The notes below the pieces were generated by a model, which did not search any database, was not told the origin of the DNA, and saw nothing but the letters and a program-made list of their open reading frames with translations. Shown here in pieces: positions 1 through 6,973 of a DNA stretch of 64,000 nucleotides (position 1 is its first letter; each line of letters starts with the position of its first letter). The stretch is from Heliomicrobium gestii (GTDB lineage: Bacteria > Bacillota > Desulfitobacteriia > Heliobacteriales > Heliobacteriaceae). The DNA is taken from the NCBI RefSeq assembly GCF_009877435.1, contig NZ_WXEX01000014.1, forward strand, positions 1-64,000, written 5' to 3'. The position numbers and the translations under genes are program-made.

Positions 1-4
1 TCAT

Positions 5-395
5 TTACTTGAGAGATATATGTTTCTTTAGCCAATGTCTAAAAAATTCCATTTGTTCTTTAGTGTGAAAATAGTGTTCTCCCTGCTCCATTACTTGCAA
101 ATCACAGTTGAAGTGTTTTGCAAATGCTGATACCACATCAAACTCACATAAGTTATCTTCTGAGCCATAGAGAATTGACGTTGGATTATTCCATGCAACA
201 ATGGGGTGTTCTTTCACATAGCAGTAGTAATCCCAATAAAGTGATTGTCCAATAGGTGTCGAAACTACTTTTTTCCATCTTTAATCTATTCTCGCTTATA
301 TCAAACCACGTCATCATATTGTTTATGATGCGTTCCATATTTACCACGGGAGAGAGAAACAACGACTGTTTTAAAGGCTCATGCGAGGAACCGAA
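5..395 (-). pseudogene. alpha/beta hydrolase remnant, frameshifted and 5'-truncated
   Basis: Two overlapping minus-strand frames together read like the C-terminal half of a small alpha/beta hydrolase. The upstream frame (about 377 to 270) gives PLKQSLFLSPVVNMERI and NMMTWFDISENRLK; the downstream frame gives STPIGQSLYWDYYCYVKEH, then the SILYGSEDNLCEFD strand/acid region and a GEHYFHTKEQ motif carrying the probable catalytic His, ending with a stop at 5-7. The switch of frame falls at or near a run of six T at 269-274. The N-terminal half with the nucleophile elbow is missing, because the sequence runs straight into the end of the VOC gene. No start codon or ribosome binding site suits the remaining part. 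The family assignment is from sequence impression only. Confidence 0.6.
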
Positions 396-408
396 TATAG
401 TATCGCAC

Positions 409-846
409 TTATTTGATTTCCTCAGCCAACTCCAAAATAATCCCCTCTGGACCACGAAGTAAACATACCTTATAGCTCTCTTTATATTGCTGTATCTCAC
501 TAAAGATTTCCGTTCCCTTCTTTTTCAACTTGGCAACAATAGCTTCAATGTCTTTAACAGCAAATGCAATATGGCGGATACCCAGCGTATTTGCAGAGGG
601 CTTTAGAATACCTTGATCATCCGACGGATTATAAAATTTAAATAACTCTATATTAGCCTGACCGTCTGGCGTCCGGAAAACTACGCATTTTGCTTTAACG
701 TTATTAAGTCCAACAACCCTATCCACCCATTCCCCTTCCACTTCTCTTTCCCCTACCAATTCAAGTCCAAAATCTAAAAAAAACGTTTTAGCCACAGAAA
801 GATCATTTATAACTACACCCACATGATCTATTCGATGAATCTTCAT
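409..846 (-). CDS. VOC (glyoxalase/bleomycin-resistance-like) family protein
   Basis: About 145 residues with the vicinal-oxygen-chelate layout: IDHVGVVINDL near the N-terminus supplies the first metal His, ANIELF near the middle gives a Glu, GIRHIAFAVKD starts the second beta-alpha-beta-beta-beta unit, and GIILELAEE supplies the last Glu. Such proteins are metal-dependent isomerases, lyases or dioxygenases; the closest look is to methylmalonyl-CoA epimerase/lactoylglutathione-lyase-like members, but the substrate cannot be told. The start at 846 is chosen because AGGAG lies 9 bases ahead of it; an ATG at 855 touches the AGGAG directly. The gene stands next to a decayed hydrolase, in AT-rich sequence, which suggests an accessory, possibly acquired, segment. 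Confidence 0.85.
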   Translation of the reverse strand: MKIHRIDHVGVVINDLSVAKTFFLDFGLELVGEREVEGEWVDRVVGLNNVKAKCVVFRTPDGQANIELFKFYNPSDDQGILKPSANTLGIRHIAFAVKDIEAIVAKLKKKGTEIFSEIQQYKESYKVCLLRGPEGIILELAEEIK

Positions 847-964
847 ATCCCACATCTCCTGTGTTCCTGTTTTTTTTTGTGTTCGTTAACCAACTCAAAT
901 CAAGTTCGCCTACGATAACCTAACAGAAATCACACTCAGTTATGTCCTACAAAGCGGAAAGCCC

Positions 965-1528
965 TTAACGATCTGCTCGTTTGAATTCGTCATCCTGCTG
1001 TTCAAACCATAATACAGCCAACATTACCACTCTCATTACAATCATAACCACCCACATAATCAAGAAAGTGTGATAATATTTCCACGTATATAGTTGAAAG
1101 ATTTCAAACGAAGAAAGCAAAGGTAAAAATAGGAAGCACAACATAGTTTCAGTAATAGTCGTCCATAATATGAAGGATTTCCATGTTGAACAGTATTGGT
1201 AAACGAGCATAGATATCAATGGAAACACCGTCAAATCATTAAGAAATAATGAGTGACCGAGCGGTAGCAGCTTAACACTATACACGAATCCCCCAATCGA
1301 TGCCCCAACATCATCCATGATAATCCTTGATACTGCTATAAAAGAACCGAATAACAGTATGTTGGATAGCCTATGTTTATCCACATATTTCCACCATATC
1401 ATGTAGCTAACCGCAATAACGATAACGATAAACCACCAACGAGTTGAAAAAAGATCAGCTCGCCATTGTGGGTATATAATTCCCCATAGCTGGAGTCGGA
1501 GATCACGAATTAAATCCGCAGTGTTCAT
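965..1528 (-). CDS. CBO0543-like multi-pass membrane protein
   Basis: A 187-residue, very hydrophobic protein with about five predicted membrane helices (roughly residues 31-50, 55-75, 95-112, 118-140, 150-175). The Trp/Tyr-rich N-terminal region and overall pattern resemble the CBO0543 family of Clostridia and Bacilli, whose role is unknown. The N-terminus is cytosolic-looking and the C-terminus ends in a charged tail (EQQDDEFKRADR). A GTGAGGAA ribosome binding site lies five bases before the ATG. It is isolated between two short intergenic regions and codon use is AT-rich like its neighbours. No function can be assigned. Confidence 0.75.
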   Translation of the reverse strand: MNTADLIRDLRLQLWGIIYPQWRADLFSTRWWFIVIVIAVSYMIWWKYVDKHRLSNILLFGSFIAVSRIIMDDVGASIGGFVYSVKLLPLGHSLFLNDLTVFPLISMLVYQYCSTWKSFILWTTITETMLCFLFLPLLSSFEIFQLYTWKYYHTFLIMWVVMIVMRVVMLAVLWFEQQDDEFKRADR

Positions 1529-1699
1529 TTTTATTCCTCACCTAATACCTAGAGTTGAAAAGCGTACCGAACTTGGTATAGGATGCCACTAGAGCAATAA
1601 ATTATGACACCTTAGGGATATTTTTTTGCCATGAAAAGGCCTACTCATGCCTAGTTTGTTATAATGGTGACGAGAAGATTTCCGAAAGGCAGGTGCCTA

Positions 1700-1918
1700 A
1701 TGCTCGACATGTTAGAGTTAACCATAGGTTCCATCTTTATAGTTTTTTTACTTCTGTTCGTTAAAGTAGGCATTTTCATTTTACTGATCATAGGAGCTTA
1801 TCTTGCCTATAAAAGGTTTACCTCACCGGCCGAAGTCGCAAAAAGGCGGTATGCAAAAGGGGAAATCACCTTTCAGGAGTTGCAGGACATCCTAAAGAAC
1901 TTGGAAGTAATGAGGTAG
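1700..1918 (+). CDS. small membrane protein with SHOCT domain
   Basis: A 72-residue protein: one long hydrophobic stretch (about residues 5-38) followed by a basic linker and a C-terminal SHOCT motif (AKRRYAKGEITFQELQDIL). SHOCT is a short C-terminal oligomerisation-type domain found in many small bacterial membrane proteins; its partners are unknown. The start at 1700 is chosen over an in-frame ATG at 1664 because GGCAGGTG lies just ahead of it and because the 12 extra residues are polar and unlike the family. Function unknown; it may help assemble or anchor a membrane complex. Confidence 0.75.
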   Translation: MLDMLELTIGSIFIVFLLLFVKVGIFILLIIGAYLAYKRFTSPAEVAKRRYAKGEITFQELQDILKNLEVMR

Positions 1919-2056
1919 CCTCATCTGCTATCTTGCTTTTATCCCGCATCTCGCGCTCCTTTCCCACCGTGTGAACATTTCTCTCAACCGTAAGTTTTGA
2001 TAGAACAGCATCAAGATTCACCAGACCTGTTGACCATTAAACAAGGAGGCTTTTTT

Positions 2057-2206
2057 GTGTTACAAGTTATCAAGCAGCTCAAGTCGATGATAGCTGAATT
2101 AAAAAATAGCGAAGACGCAAACAAAGATAATGAGAAAGGCAAAAAAATCCGAAAAACCATATCAATTTTGGAATCCACCATCGACGAGATCGACTATCAC
2201 GTGTAA
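2057..2206 (+). CDS. small charged helical protein, unknown
   Basis: A 49-residue protein beginning at GTG 2057, six to seven bases after a perfect AAGGAGG (2043-2049). A longer frame opening at a TTG at 1997 has no such signal, so the GTG is preferred. The protein is Lys/Asp/Glu-rich and probably all alpha-helical with a coiled-coil character (VIKQLKSMIAELK, KTISILESTIDEID). No family recognised. It is followed at once by a strong bidirectional terminator, which supports a real transcription unit. Confidence 0.55.
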   Translation: MLQVIKQLKSMIAELKNSEDANKDNEKGKKIRKTISILESTIDEIDYHV

Positions 2207-2235
2207 ATTACGGGAGAAAAGGATCAAAAATGGAT

Positions 2236-2290
2236 AGAAGCAAGAAACCGTCTGCTGGCCATTAGGGCCATTAGACGGTTTCTTGCTTCT
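2236..2290. terminator. bidirectional hairpin terminator
   Basis: A perfect 18-bp stem, AGAAGCAAGAAACCGTCT (2236-2253) with its complement at 2273-2290, encloses a 19-base loop that itself contains a GGCC-ATTAG-GGCC repeat. It lies between two convergent genes (ending at 2206 on plus and 2304 on minus), so it probably stops both transcripts. The T tract after it is short. Confidence 0.75.
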
Positions 2291-2303
2291 GTTTGATCTA
2301 GCA

Positions 2304-2507
2304 TCATTTACTCCTATGTAATTGTTGAATCACTTTCGCCTCGATCTGGCGAAGAGCCCATGGGGTTACTCCCTGTGTTTCTTCTAGTTCCTTTAGCGTC
2401 AACGGCTGTGGTCGACCGATCCCAAACCGTAGTTTGAGGATTTGCTTTTCAAAGACAGACAGATTGCTGGCGTCCATGGCTTGGATTACTTCTTCTATGG
2501 AAAACAT
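2304..2507 (-). CDS. free-standing sigma-70 region 4-like DNA-binding protein
   Basis: A 67-residue protein that is essentially one region 4 of a sigma-70 factor: LKLRFGIGRPQPLTLKELEE matches the 4.1/4.2 boundary of RpoD, and WALRQIEAKVIQQL is the recognition helix with the typical RQIEAKAL-like run. No region 2 or 3 is present. AAGGAGG stands seven bases before the ATG. Region 4 contacts the -35 element and the beta flap, so such a protein could act as a partner of another sigma module, an anti-sigma-like competitor or a promoter-specific activator. It lies between the small helical protein and the Pro/Tyr-rich gene, but not in an operon with either. The similarity is clear; the role is inference. 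Confidence 0.75.
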   Translation of the reverse strand: MFSIEEVIQAMDASNLSVFEKQILKLRFGIGRPQPLTLKELEETQGVTPWALRQIEAKVIQQLHRSK

Positions 2508-2700
2508 AAATGCCTCCTTAACTGATTTGTCATCTCACGGAGATATTTTGCCTTAGAACAAGGCTGCGTTGTAACGCTTTCGTTTGTGACGGAATAATCT
2601 GCTTGGGGCGATCATCCGCCCTGTTTCCAGGATGGAGAGCCTCACCGGTTGCGCCTGAATGCTTCAACACACTGCCTCTTCTGAACAAGGAGGGATGAGC

Positions 2701-2946
2701 GTGAGCCACAATCAGCCGCCTCGTCGACCAAACTGGTATTACCCGCCCTTTGGGACCTATTATCCGCCCTACTATCCCGCCTACCCACCCTATCCTCCCA
2801 TTCCACCTTATCCTCCCTATTACCCCCCATACCCGATATACCCGCGTCCCCCTATCTATTATCCTCCATTTCCTCCTTATCCTCCTCGTCCGCCCTACCC
2901 GGGTCCACGGCCTCCCTACGGTCCGGGGCCGCGAGGACCACGGTGA
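2701..2946 (+). CDS. proline/tyrosine-rich low-complexity protein
   Basis: About 81 residues made almost wholly of PPYP/YPPY-like units (for example PPYYPAYPPYPPIPPYPP), ending PGPRPPYGPGPRGPR. The start is GTG 2701, seven bases behind AAGGAGGG; an ATG at 2695 is only one base from it. There is no signal peptide or hydrophobic helix. Proteins of this kind occur among spore coat and surface proteins of Firmicutes, where Tyr residues may cross-link, but similarity between low-complexity proteins is poor evidence. A terminator follows 60 bases downstream. A long frame on the other strand here is a shadow of the repeat composition. Confidence 0.6.
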   Translation: MSHNQPPRRPNWYYPPFGTYYPPYYPAYPPYPPIPPYPPYYPPYPIYPRPPIYYPPFPPYPPRPPYPGPRPPYGPGPRGPR

Positions 2947-3004
2947 ACAGCGTTCCAACGGCTTTAACCAGATTGCTGCCTCTTCAAGTGGTTGCCCCAT
3001 TCCC

Positions 3005-3033
3005 AGCCTCGTCAATACGCGACGAGGCTTTTT
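3005..3033 (+). terminator. intrinsic terminator of the Pro/Tyr-rich gene
   Basis: A 9-bp stem AGCCTCGTC (3005-3013) and GACGAGGCT (3021-3029) with a 7-base loop is followed by TTTTT at 3029-3033. It lies 59 bases after the stop codon. Confidence 0.8.
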
Positions 3034-3039
3034 CGGATA

Positions 3040-3306
3040 CTATCGGTCACCTGATTCGGCATTTTTCATTTTTTCAATATCCGCTTCGAATTCCTTGGCC
3101 AGGGACTTCAGGGTGTCCATCTCTTCTTCTAAGAGTTTATACACTTCGACGGGAGGCTTAATGCCACTTGCTTTGACCTCGTCTAAAAAATCCTGAATCC
3201 GCTGGGCTGTTTTTTCACAAGCTGCTAGCGTACCGGTTAAAGCGACCAGTTGGTCGGCTTTCCGTTCTTTTCGTATCTCCTGTTGCCGTTCCGACAAAAC
3301 GAACAC
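3040..3306 (-). CDS. small coiled-coil protein, unknown
   Basis: An 88-residue protein, highly charged, with two predicted helical coiled-coil stretches (residues about 5-45 and 55-85: EEEMDTLKSLAKEFEADIEKM). The start is uncertain: the GTG at 3306 sits directly on GAGGT, while a TTG three codons later has a better distance. No family recognised. It is a single gene convergent with the Pro/Tyr-rich gene. Confidence 0.55.
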   Translation of the reverse strand: MFVLSERQQEIRKERKADQLVALTGTLAACEKTAQRIQDFLDEVKASGIKPPVEVYKLLEEEMDTLKSLAKEFEADIEKMKNAESGDR

Positions 3307-3388
3307 ACCTCAATCCGCACGTTATCTATGAATATCTTTCCCATTCCAATCAAATTTACTAAGTTCATCTACGTTAATCGTGGAATGT

Positions 3389-3415
3389 AAAAACCCAGAC
3401 CGTTCGGCCTGGGTT
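3389..3415 (-). terminator. intrinsic terminator of spoVG
   Basis: Read on the minus strand, an 11-bp stem AACCCAGGCCG/CGGTCTGGGTT with a 2-base loop (one G-T pair) is followed by a run of T. It lies 37 bases after the spoVG stop. Confidence 0.8.
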
Positions 3416-3451
3416 ACTGTAATCATATGAGTTCATCTACTTTTTCGGCGA

Positions 3452-3730
3452 TTACAGGGCAACTTGCTCCTTCTCACCTGTGGCGGACTGAAAGGCCTCT
3501 AAAACAACTTCGGATAAGATAGCACGTGCTTCTTGGGAAATGGGATGAGCAATATCACGGTATTTCCCATCCGGTGTTTTTCGACTCGGCATGGCCACAA
3601 AGATCCCCTTCGGTGTTTCCACAACCTTTATGTCGTGAATGACAAATTCGTCGCCAATCGTAACCGAGACAATGGCTTTTACTGTGTTTTCCAAATTCAC
3701 TTTCCGGATTTTGACTTCCGTGATGTTCAT
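3452..3730 (-). CDS. spoVG: SpoVG family regulator
   Basis: A 92-residue protein matching canonical SpoVG along its length: MNITEVKIRKV, the central TIGDEFVIHDIKVVE, the FVAMPSRKTPDGKYRDIAHPI loop and a C-terminal helix. SpoVG is a small site-specific DNA/RNA-binding protein that affects sporulation septation and many transcripts in Firmicutes. A ribosome binding site AGGGGGTGCGAGG precedes the ATG. It has its own promoter at 3764-3791 and terminator, but sits behind two more divergent copies on the same strand; this copy keeps the full consensus and is probably the true orthologue. Confidence 0.95.
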   Translation of the reverse strand: MNITEVKIRKVNLENTVKAIVSVTIGDEFVIHDIKVVETPKGIFVAMPSRKTPDGKYRDIAHPISQEARAILSEVVLEAFQSATGEKEQVAL

Positions 3731-3763
3731 CCTCGCACCCCCTAAAGCTATTATATAATCATA

Positions 3764-3791
3764 ATTTTACAACATTTTTTGATAGAGTCAA
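3764..3791 (-). promoter_or_regulatory. sigma-A-type promoter of spoVG
   Basis: Read on the minus strand, TTGACT (3791-3786) and TAAAAT (3769-3764) are 16 bases apart, in an AT-rich stretch 34-60 bases before the spoVG start. In B. subtilis spoVG is read by sigma-H; I do not see a clear sigma-H box here. Confidence 0.6.
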
Positions 3792-3882
3792 CAGACTTAT
3801 GATGAATTTTAATAATCTTTGTAAAGGTTTTGTTCGGCCAATCGGAAAGGGGCATTACAAATTTCCCACCACGTTATGTTCC

Positions 3883-4134
3883 TTACTGCTCAATCGACAG
3901 ATCATCATCGGCAAGGGCGCCCTGATAGGAACGGAGGATCACCTCGGCGATGGTGGACTTCACCTGCGTTGAAATCGGTTGCGCGATGGCCGGCATGGAG
4001 ACGACCAGCCCCGATTCCCCTTCAATGACCTTGATGTCATGAATGACAAACATATCATCAATCGTCATCGATGCGATGGCTTTCATATCACTGTCATCGA
4101 AAAGTTTCCGGATCTGTACATCTGTGATTCTCAC
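3883..4134 (-). CDS. divergent SpoVG paralogue
   Basis: An 83-residue SpoVG-type protein starting at GTG 4134, seven to eight bases after GGAAGGTG; a longer frame to 4164 lacks this signal. It keeps VRITDVQIRKL, DDMFVIHDIKVIEG and the PISTQV helix start, but the PSRKTPDGKYRD loop between strand and helix is shortened to PAIAQ. The basic residues of that loop are thought to take part in nucleic-acid contact, so binding may differ. The C-terminal tail is acidic (GALADDDLSIEQ). It follows the third paralogue by 55 bases, probably in one transcript. Confidence 0.85.
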   Translation of the reverse strand: MRITDVQIRKLFDDSDMKAIASMTIDDMFVIHDIKVIEGESGLVVSMPAIAQPISTQVKSTIAEVILRSYQGALADDDLSIEQ

Positions 4135-4189
4135 CGGCACACACCTTCCCTTTATCTTTCTCACCGGTAGAGACCGGTGGGATGGCGCA

Positions 4190-4453
4190 TTACACTTCTA
4201 TGTATTCCATTTTCCGAAAGGCCTTGATGACCGTTTGGGTCACGTACTCCCAGGCCTCTTTGTTGGTTGGATGGGCCGTATACCGGATCCCCTCAGTGAA
4301 GGGTTTGCGCCGGGGCATTTCGACGGCCAGCCCTTCCGGCCCTTCAATCACCTTAATCCCATTGATGATCAGGGCGTCATCCAGTGTAATCGACGCGATC
4401 GCTTTGATTTTATCCAACTGCACTCGCGTGATTTGCACATCGGTTATTTGCAT
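4190..4453 (-). CDS. divergent SpoVG paralogue, first of the cluster
   Basis: An 87-residue SpoVG-type protein: MQITDVQITRV, TLDDALIINGIKVIEG, then VEMPRRKPFTEGIRYTAHP, which keeps a basic loop like the canonical protein. The C-terminal helix is followed by EYIEV. GAGGG precedes the ATG by about 8 bases. It is the first gene behind a very good sigma-A promoter (4489-4517) and probably shares a transcript with the next paralogue. Three adjacent SpoVG copies are unusual; the copies differ enough to suggest different targets rather than dosage. Confidence 0.85.
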   Translation of the reverse strand: MQITDVQITRVQLDKIKAIASITLDDALIINGIKVIEGPEGLAVEMPRRKPFTEGIRYTAHPTNKEAWEYVTQTVIKAFRKMEYIEV

Positions 4454-4488
4454 TCCGTAACCCTCGCACTGTTTCTCCCATAAAACAC

Positions 4489-4517
4489 ATTGTAATTACT
4501 ATTGCATTCTATGTCAA
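4489..4517 (-). promoter_or_regulatory. sigma-A promoter of the spoVG paralogue pair
   Basis: On the minus strand, TTGACA (4517-4512) and TACAAT (4494-4489) are exactly 17 bases apart. Transcription would start near 4482, about 30 bases before the start codon at 4453. Confidence 0.8.
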
Positions 4518-4611
4518 GAAGACATTTCTATAATGACTTTCCAATGGTTAAACAAATACTATACAATCAAAAAAGTGAATAATACCGGATTGTTTACAGA
4601 GATTCGTTCGG

Positions 4612-5103
4612 TTACGGTTGAGCGGCAATCCCCGTATGACCGAAACCGCCTGTTCCCCGCTCCGTCTCATCCAGGTTGTCCGACTCTTCGAGTTCTACCT
4701 GATGGTACACCGGTTGAAACACCAGTTGCGCTACCCGATCCCTCTTGCGAATATCCACGTGTTTGTCACCGAGATTGATCAAAATAACCCCGATATCGCC
4801 CGTATAGTCAGCATCAACAGTGCCAGGGCTGTTCAGCAGTGTGATGCCGTGACGCAAGGCGAGACCGCTGCGCGGGCGAACTTGAGCCTCCATCCCTTCC
4901 CCCACTTGAATGGCGATTCCTGTGCGAACCAAGATGCGCTCGCCGGGAAAGATGCGAATGGAATCGAACTGCTCATAATAGGGATCGCCAGCGTTTTCCG
5001 GAAGAACAGCGTCCAAGACATGCAGATCAAACCCGCTGGATAACCGGGTCTGTCTTTGTGGAAGGATTGCCTCGCGATGAAGCCGTTTGACTTGTACTTT
5101 CAT
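4612..5103 (-). CDS. dut: dUTP diphosphatase (dUTPase)
   Basis: Hydrolyses dUTP to dUMP and pyrophosphate, keeping uracil out of DNA and feeding thymidylate synthesis. At 163 residues it has all five trimeric dUTPase motifs: SGFDL (23-27), RPRSGLA (76-82), NSPGTVDADYTGDI (91-104, with the uracil-binding and catalytic Asp), RVAQLVF (123-129) and the Gly-rich RGTGGFGHTG (149-158). Residues 36-50 form a short insertion (ENAGDPYYEQFDSIR) of the kind seen in some clostridial and phage enzymes. AAAGGA lies before the ATG. It stands alone, 158 bases upstream of the spoVG paralogues. Confidence 0.95.
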   Translation of the reverse strand: MKVQVKRLHREAILPQRQTRLSSGFDLHVLDAVLPENAGDPYYEQFDSIRIFPGERILVRTGIAIQVGEGMEAQVRPRSGLALRHGITLLNSPGTVDADYTGDIGVILINLGDKHVDIRKRDRVAQLVFQPVYHQVELEESDNLDETERGTGGFGHTGIAAQP

Positions 5104-5430
5104 GGACGATGTCCTTTCTATCGTAACGATGTATAGTCGATGCCCTATTTGTCATTTCGACAGAGTCTATATTTCTTCCTTCTTGAGAGCCCTTTCTCCT
5201 CTTTCTCTTTCAGCTTGATGCATCCGATCTCTTCCATGTTTTTAAGCGTTTTGAAAGACGAGGACCAGGGGATAGGTAATATCGAAGAGCCATGAGGGGA
5301 GATGGCATTACCTGCTTTTCATGTATTCGATCACGCGCTAGAATGTGATTGATAGATCATTGAGCAGTTACCCACAAGTTGCCGAAGCCAGGCAAGCCAT
5401 GGATACTGCCGTAACGAGGAGTGCTGTTGA
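5104..5430. other. 327-base intergenic region between divergent genes
   Basis: Separates dut (minus) from the hydroxyacid dehydrogenase (plus). It must hold both promoters, but I see no convincing -35/-10 pair, no repeat and no open frame worth calling. Confidence 0.5.
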
Positions 5431-6405
5431 ATGAAGCCCACTGTGTTCATCTCCGGGAAGATCCCTGCCATCGCCTACGAGATGCTCTCCCGTCAATTCG
5501 ATGTGACGATGCATGATGACCTCCGTCTTTTATCCAAAGGAGAAATTTTTGAAGGGCTAAAAGACAAGGACGCCTTGCTCTCTCTCCTATCGGACAGTAT
5601 TGACGCCGATATCATCGCTGGTTCGCTCAATCTGAAGGTTATCGCCAACTATGGCGCTGGCTTCAACAATATCGATGTGACTGCCGCCACCGCTCGCGGC
5701 ATCCCGGTCACCAACACACCCATCGTCTCCACTGACGCTACGGCAGAACTGACCTGAGGCCTGATCCTGTCGATCGCCCGCCGCATCGTGGAAGGCGACA
5801 AAAACACGCGGGCCGGCCGTTTTACCGGCTGGGCGCCCCTCTACCACCTGGGTACCGAAGTGACGGGCAAGACGCTCGGCATCGTCGGCATGGGCAACAT
5901 CGGCAAGGCTGTCGCCAAACGGGCCAAGGGCTTTGACATGAAAGTCCTCTACTACAACAGGAACCGTCTCAGCCCCGAACTGGAGAAGGAATTTAACGCC
6001 GAATACGCGCCACTGGAATCGGTGATCACACAGGCAGATTTTCTCACCTTCCACATCAGTTACAACCCATCGCTGCGCCATATGATCGGCCCAAGAGAAC
6101 TGCAGATGATGAAAAGGACGGCGTTTCTGATCAACGCCGCCCGGGGTCCCCTTGTCGATGAGGCCGCCCTGCTTGAGGCGTTGCGCAACAAGACCATCGC
6201 CGGCGCGGCCCTTGATGTCTATGAGTTTGAACCAAAGATCACGCCGGGACTGGAGGCTTTAGACAATGTGGTGCTTTGCCCCCACCTGGGAAACGCCACC
6301 GTAGAAACGCGCGACGCCATGGCCGAAATCGCTGCGAAAAACATCATCGCTGTCCTGACAGGCGGGAAAGCCTTGACTCCGGTGAACCCACAGGTGTACG
6401 CCTGA
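5431..6405 (+). pseudogene. D-2-hydroxyacid dehydrogenase with in-frame TGA
   Basis: The full 325-codon frame encodes a glyoxylate/hydroxypyruvate-reductase-like D-2-hydroxyacid dehydrogenase, interrupted only at codon 109 by TGA (5755-5757). Before it: substrate-domain sequence ending ANYGAGFNNIDVTAA and STDATAELT; after it: GLILSIARRIVEGD, the NAD-binding GMGNIG (about 153-158), NAARGPLVDE with the substrate Arg, a downstream acidic VYEFEP and CPHLGNAT with the catalytic His. The TGA replaces a residue that is often Trp or another hydrophobic in the family, so a single TGG-to-TGA change explains it. Both sides stay in one frame with no other damage, suggesting a very recent nonsense change, sequencing error or readthrough. 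GAGGAG precedes the ATG. Confidence 0.8.
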
Positions 6406-6436
6406 TCACCCTTGCAATCCCCATATACGGAAGTGT

Positions 6437-6466
6437 GCGAACCCGGAGGGTAAACTCCGGGTTCGC
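6437..6466. terminator. hairpin between convergent genes
   Basis: A perfect 12-bp stem GCGAACCCGGAG (6437-6448)/CTCCGGGTTCGC (6455-6466) with a 6-base loop, and further weak pairing outside it. The T tract is poor on both sides, so it may act as a weak terminator or transcript end stabiliser for the dehydrogenase and the minus-strand membrane protein. Confidence 0.6.
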
Positions 6467-6491
6467 CGTATCTTAAGCAAAACAATGGATT

Positions 6492-6911
6492 TCAGAATCG
6501 CCGCAAGGAGCCCGCGCCATGGGATCGTGACAACAGATATCCAGCGAGAATGAGGTTGAACAGGGCCATCAATCCGTAGTATCCGGGCATATTCCACCAC
6601 CAGCCGAGCAGCAGCAGACAGATGCTGACCGCAAGCAGGCGGATGATCAGTCCTTTTCCTGAGGAAGCGCCTGCGTTGTTTTCACCGGGGTTATCATTTT
6701 CCGCAGCAAGGGATCGCAGTAACGGTGCTTGCTCCTCAAATTGGGCGGGCTGCCGAAAAAGCGGTCCGATCTGCTGGAGGAACGGCCAGACGAGAATGGC
6801 CGCCAGCATGGCCAGCAGATAAGCTTGGCCGGGCCCGCCGGGCCAAAGCGCCGACAGGAACAGATAGACAGGAAGAATGATCGCGAACAGCCGCAAGATA
6901 AATGATTGCAT
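6492..6911 (-). CDS. small membrane protein, unknown
   Basis: A 139-residue protein with hydrophobic segments at about residues 4-24, 29-50, 86-105 and 107-126, and a polar middle loop (QFEEQAPLLRSLAAENDNPGENNAGASSGK). Probably four membrane helices with the loop on one side. No family recognised. It follows the FtsA-like gene on the same strand by 62 bases, but the spacer is a terminator whose 3' arm contains this gene's AGGAGGGG ribosome binding site, so its expression may be low or conditional. Confidence 0.6.
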   Translation of the reverse strand: MQSFILRLFAIILPVYLFLSALWPGGPGQAYLLAMLAAILVWPFLQQIGPLFRQPAQFEEQAPLLRSLAAENDNPGENNAGASSGKGLIIRLLAVSICLLLLGWWWNMPGYYGLMALFNLILAGYLLSRSHGAGSLRRF

Positions 6912-6915
6912 GAAA

Positions 6916-6959
6916 AAAATCCCCTCCTGCCGGTAGTTTTGCCAACAAGAGGGGATTTT
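6916..6959 (-). terminator. terminator-like hairpin overlapping the downstream ribosome binding site
   Basis: On the minus strand, AAAATCCCCTC (6959-6949) pairs with GAGGGGATTTT (6926-6916), continued by T residues up to the ATG at 6911-6909. It is a plausible intrinsic terminator for the FtsA-like gene. The 3' arm also contains the Shine-Dalgarno of the next gene, so folding would hide that site. Confidence 0.65.
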
Positions 6960-6973
6960 ACCCGATATTCACC

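Noticed and set aside
2530-3015. Arg/Trp/Gly-rich minus-strand frame over the Pro/Tyr-rich gene
   Set aside because: It only reflects the repeat complement; the plus frame has the ribosome binding site and terminator.
5755-5757. Selenocysteine at the in-frame TGA
   Set aside because: The position is a structural hydrophobic residue, not a catalytic one, and no clear SECIS-type hairpin is visible.
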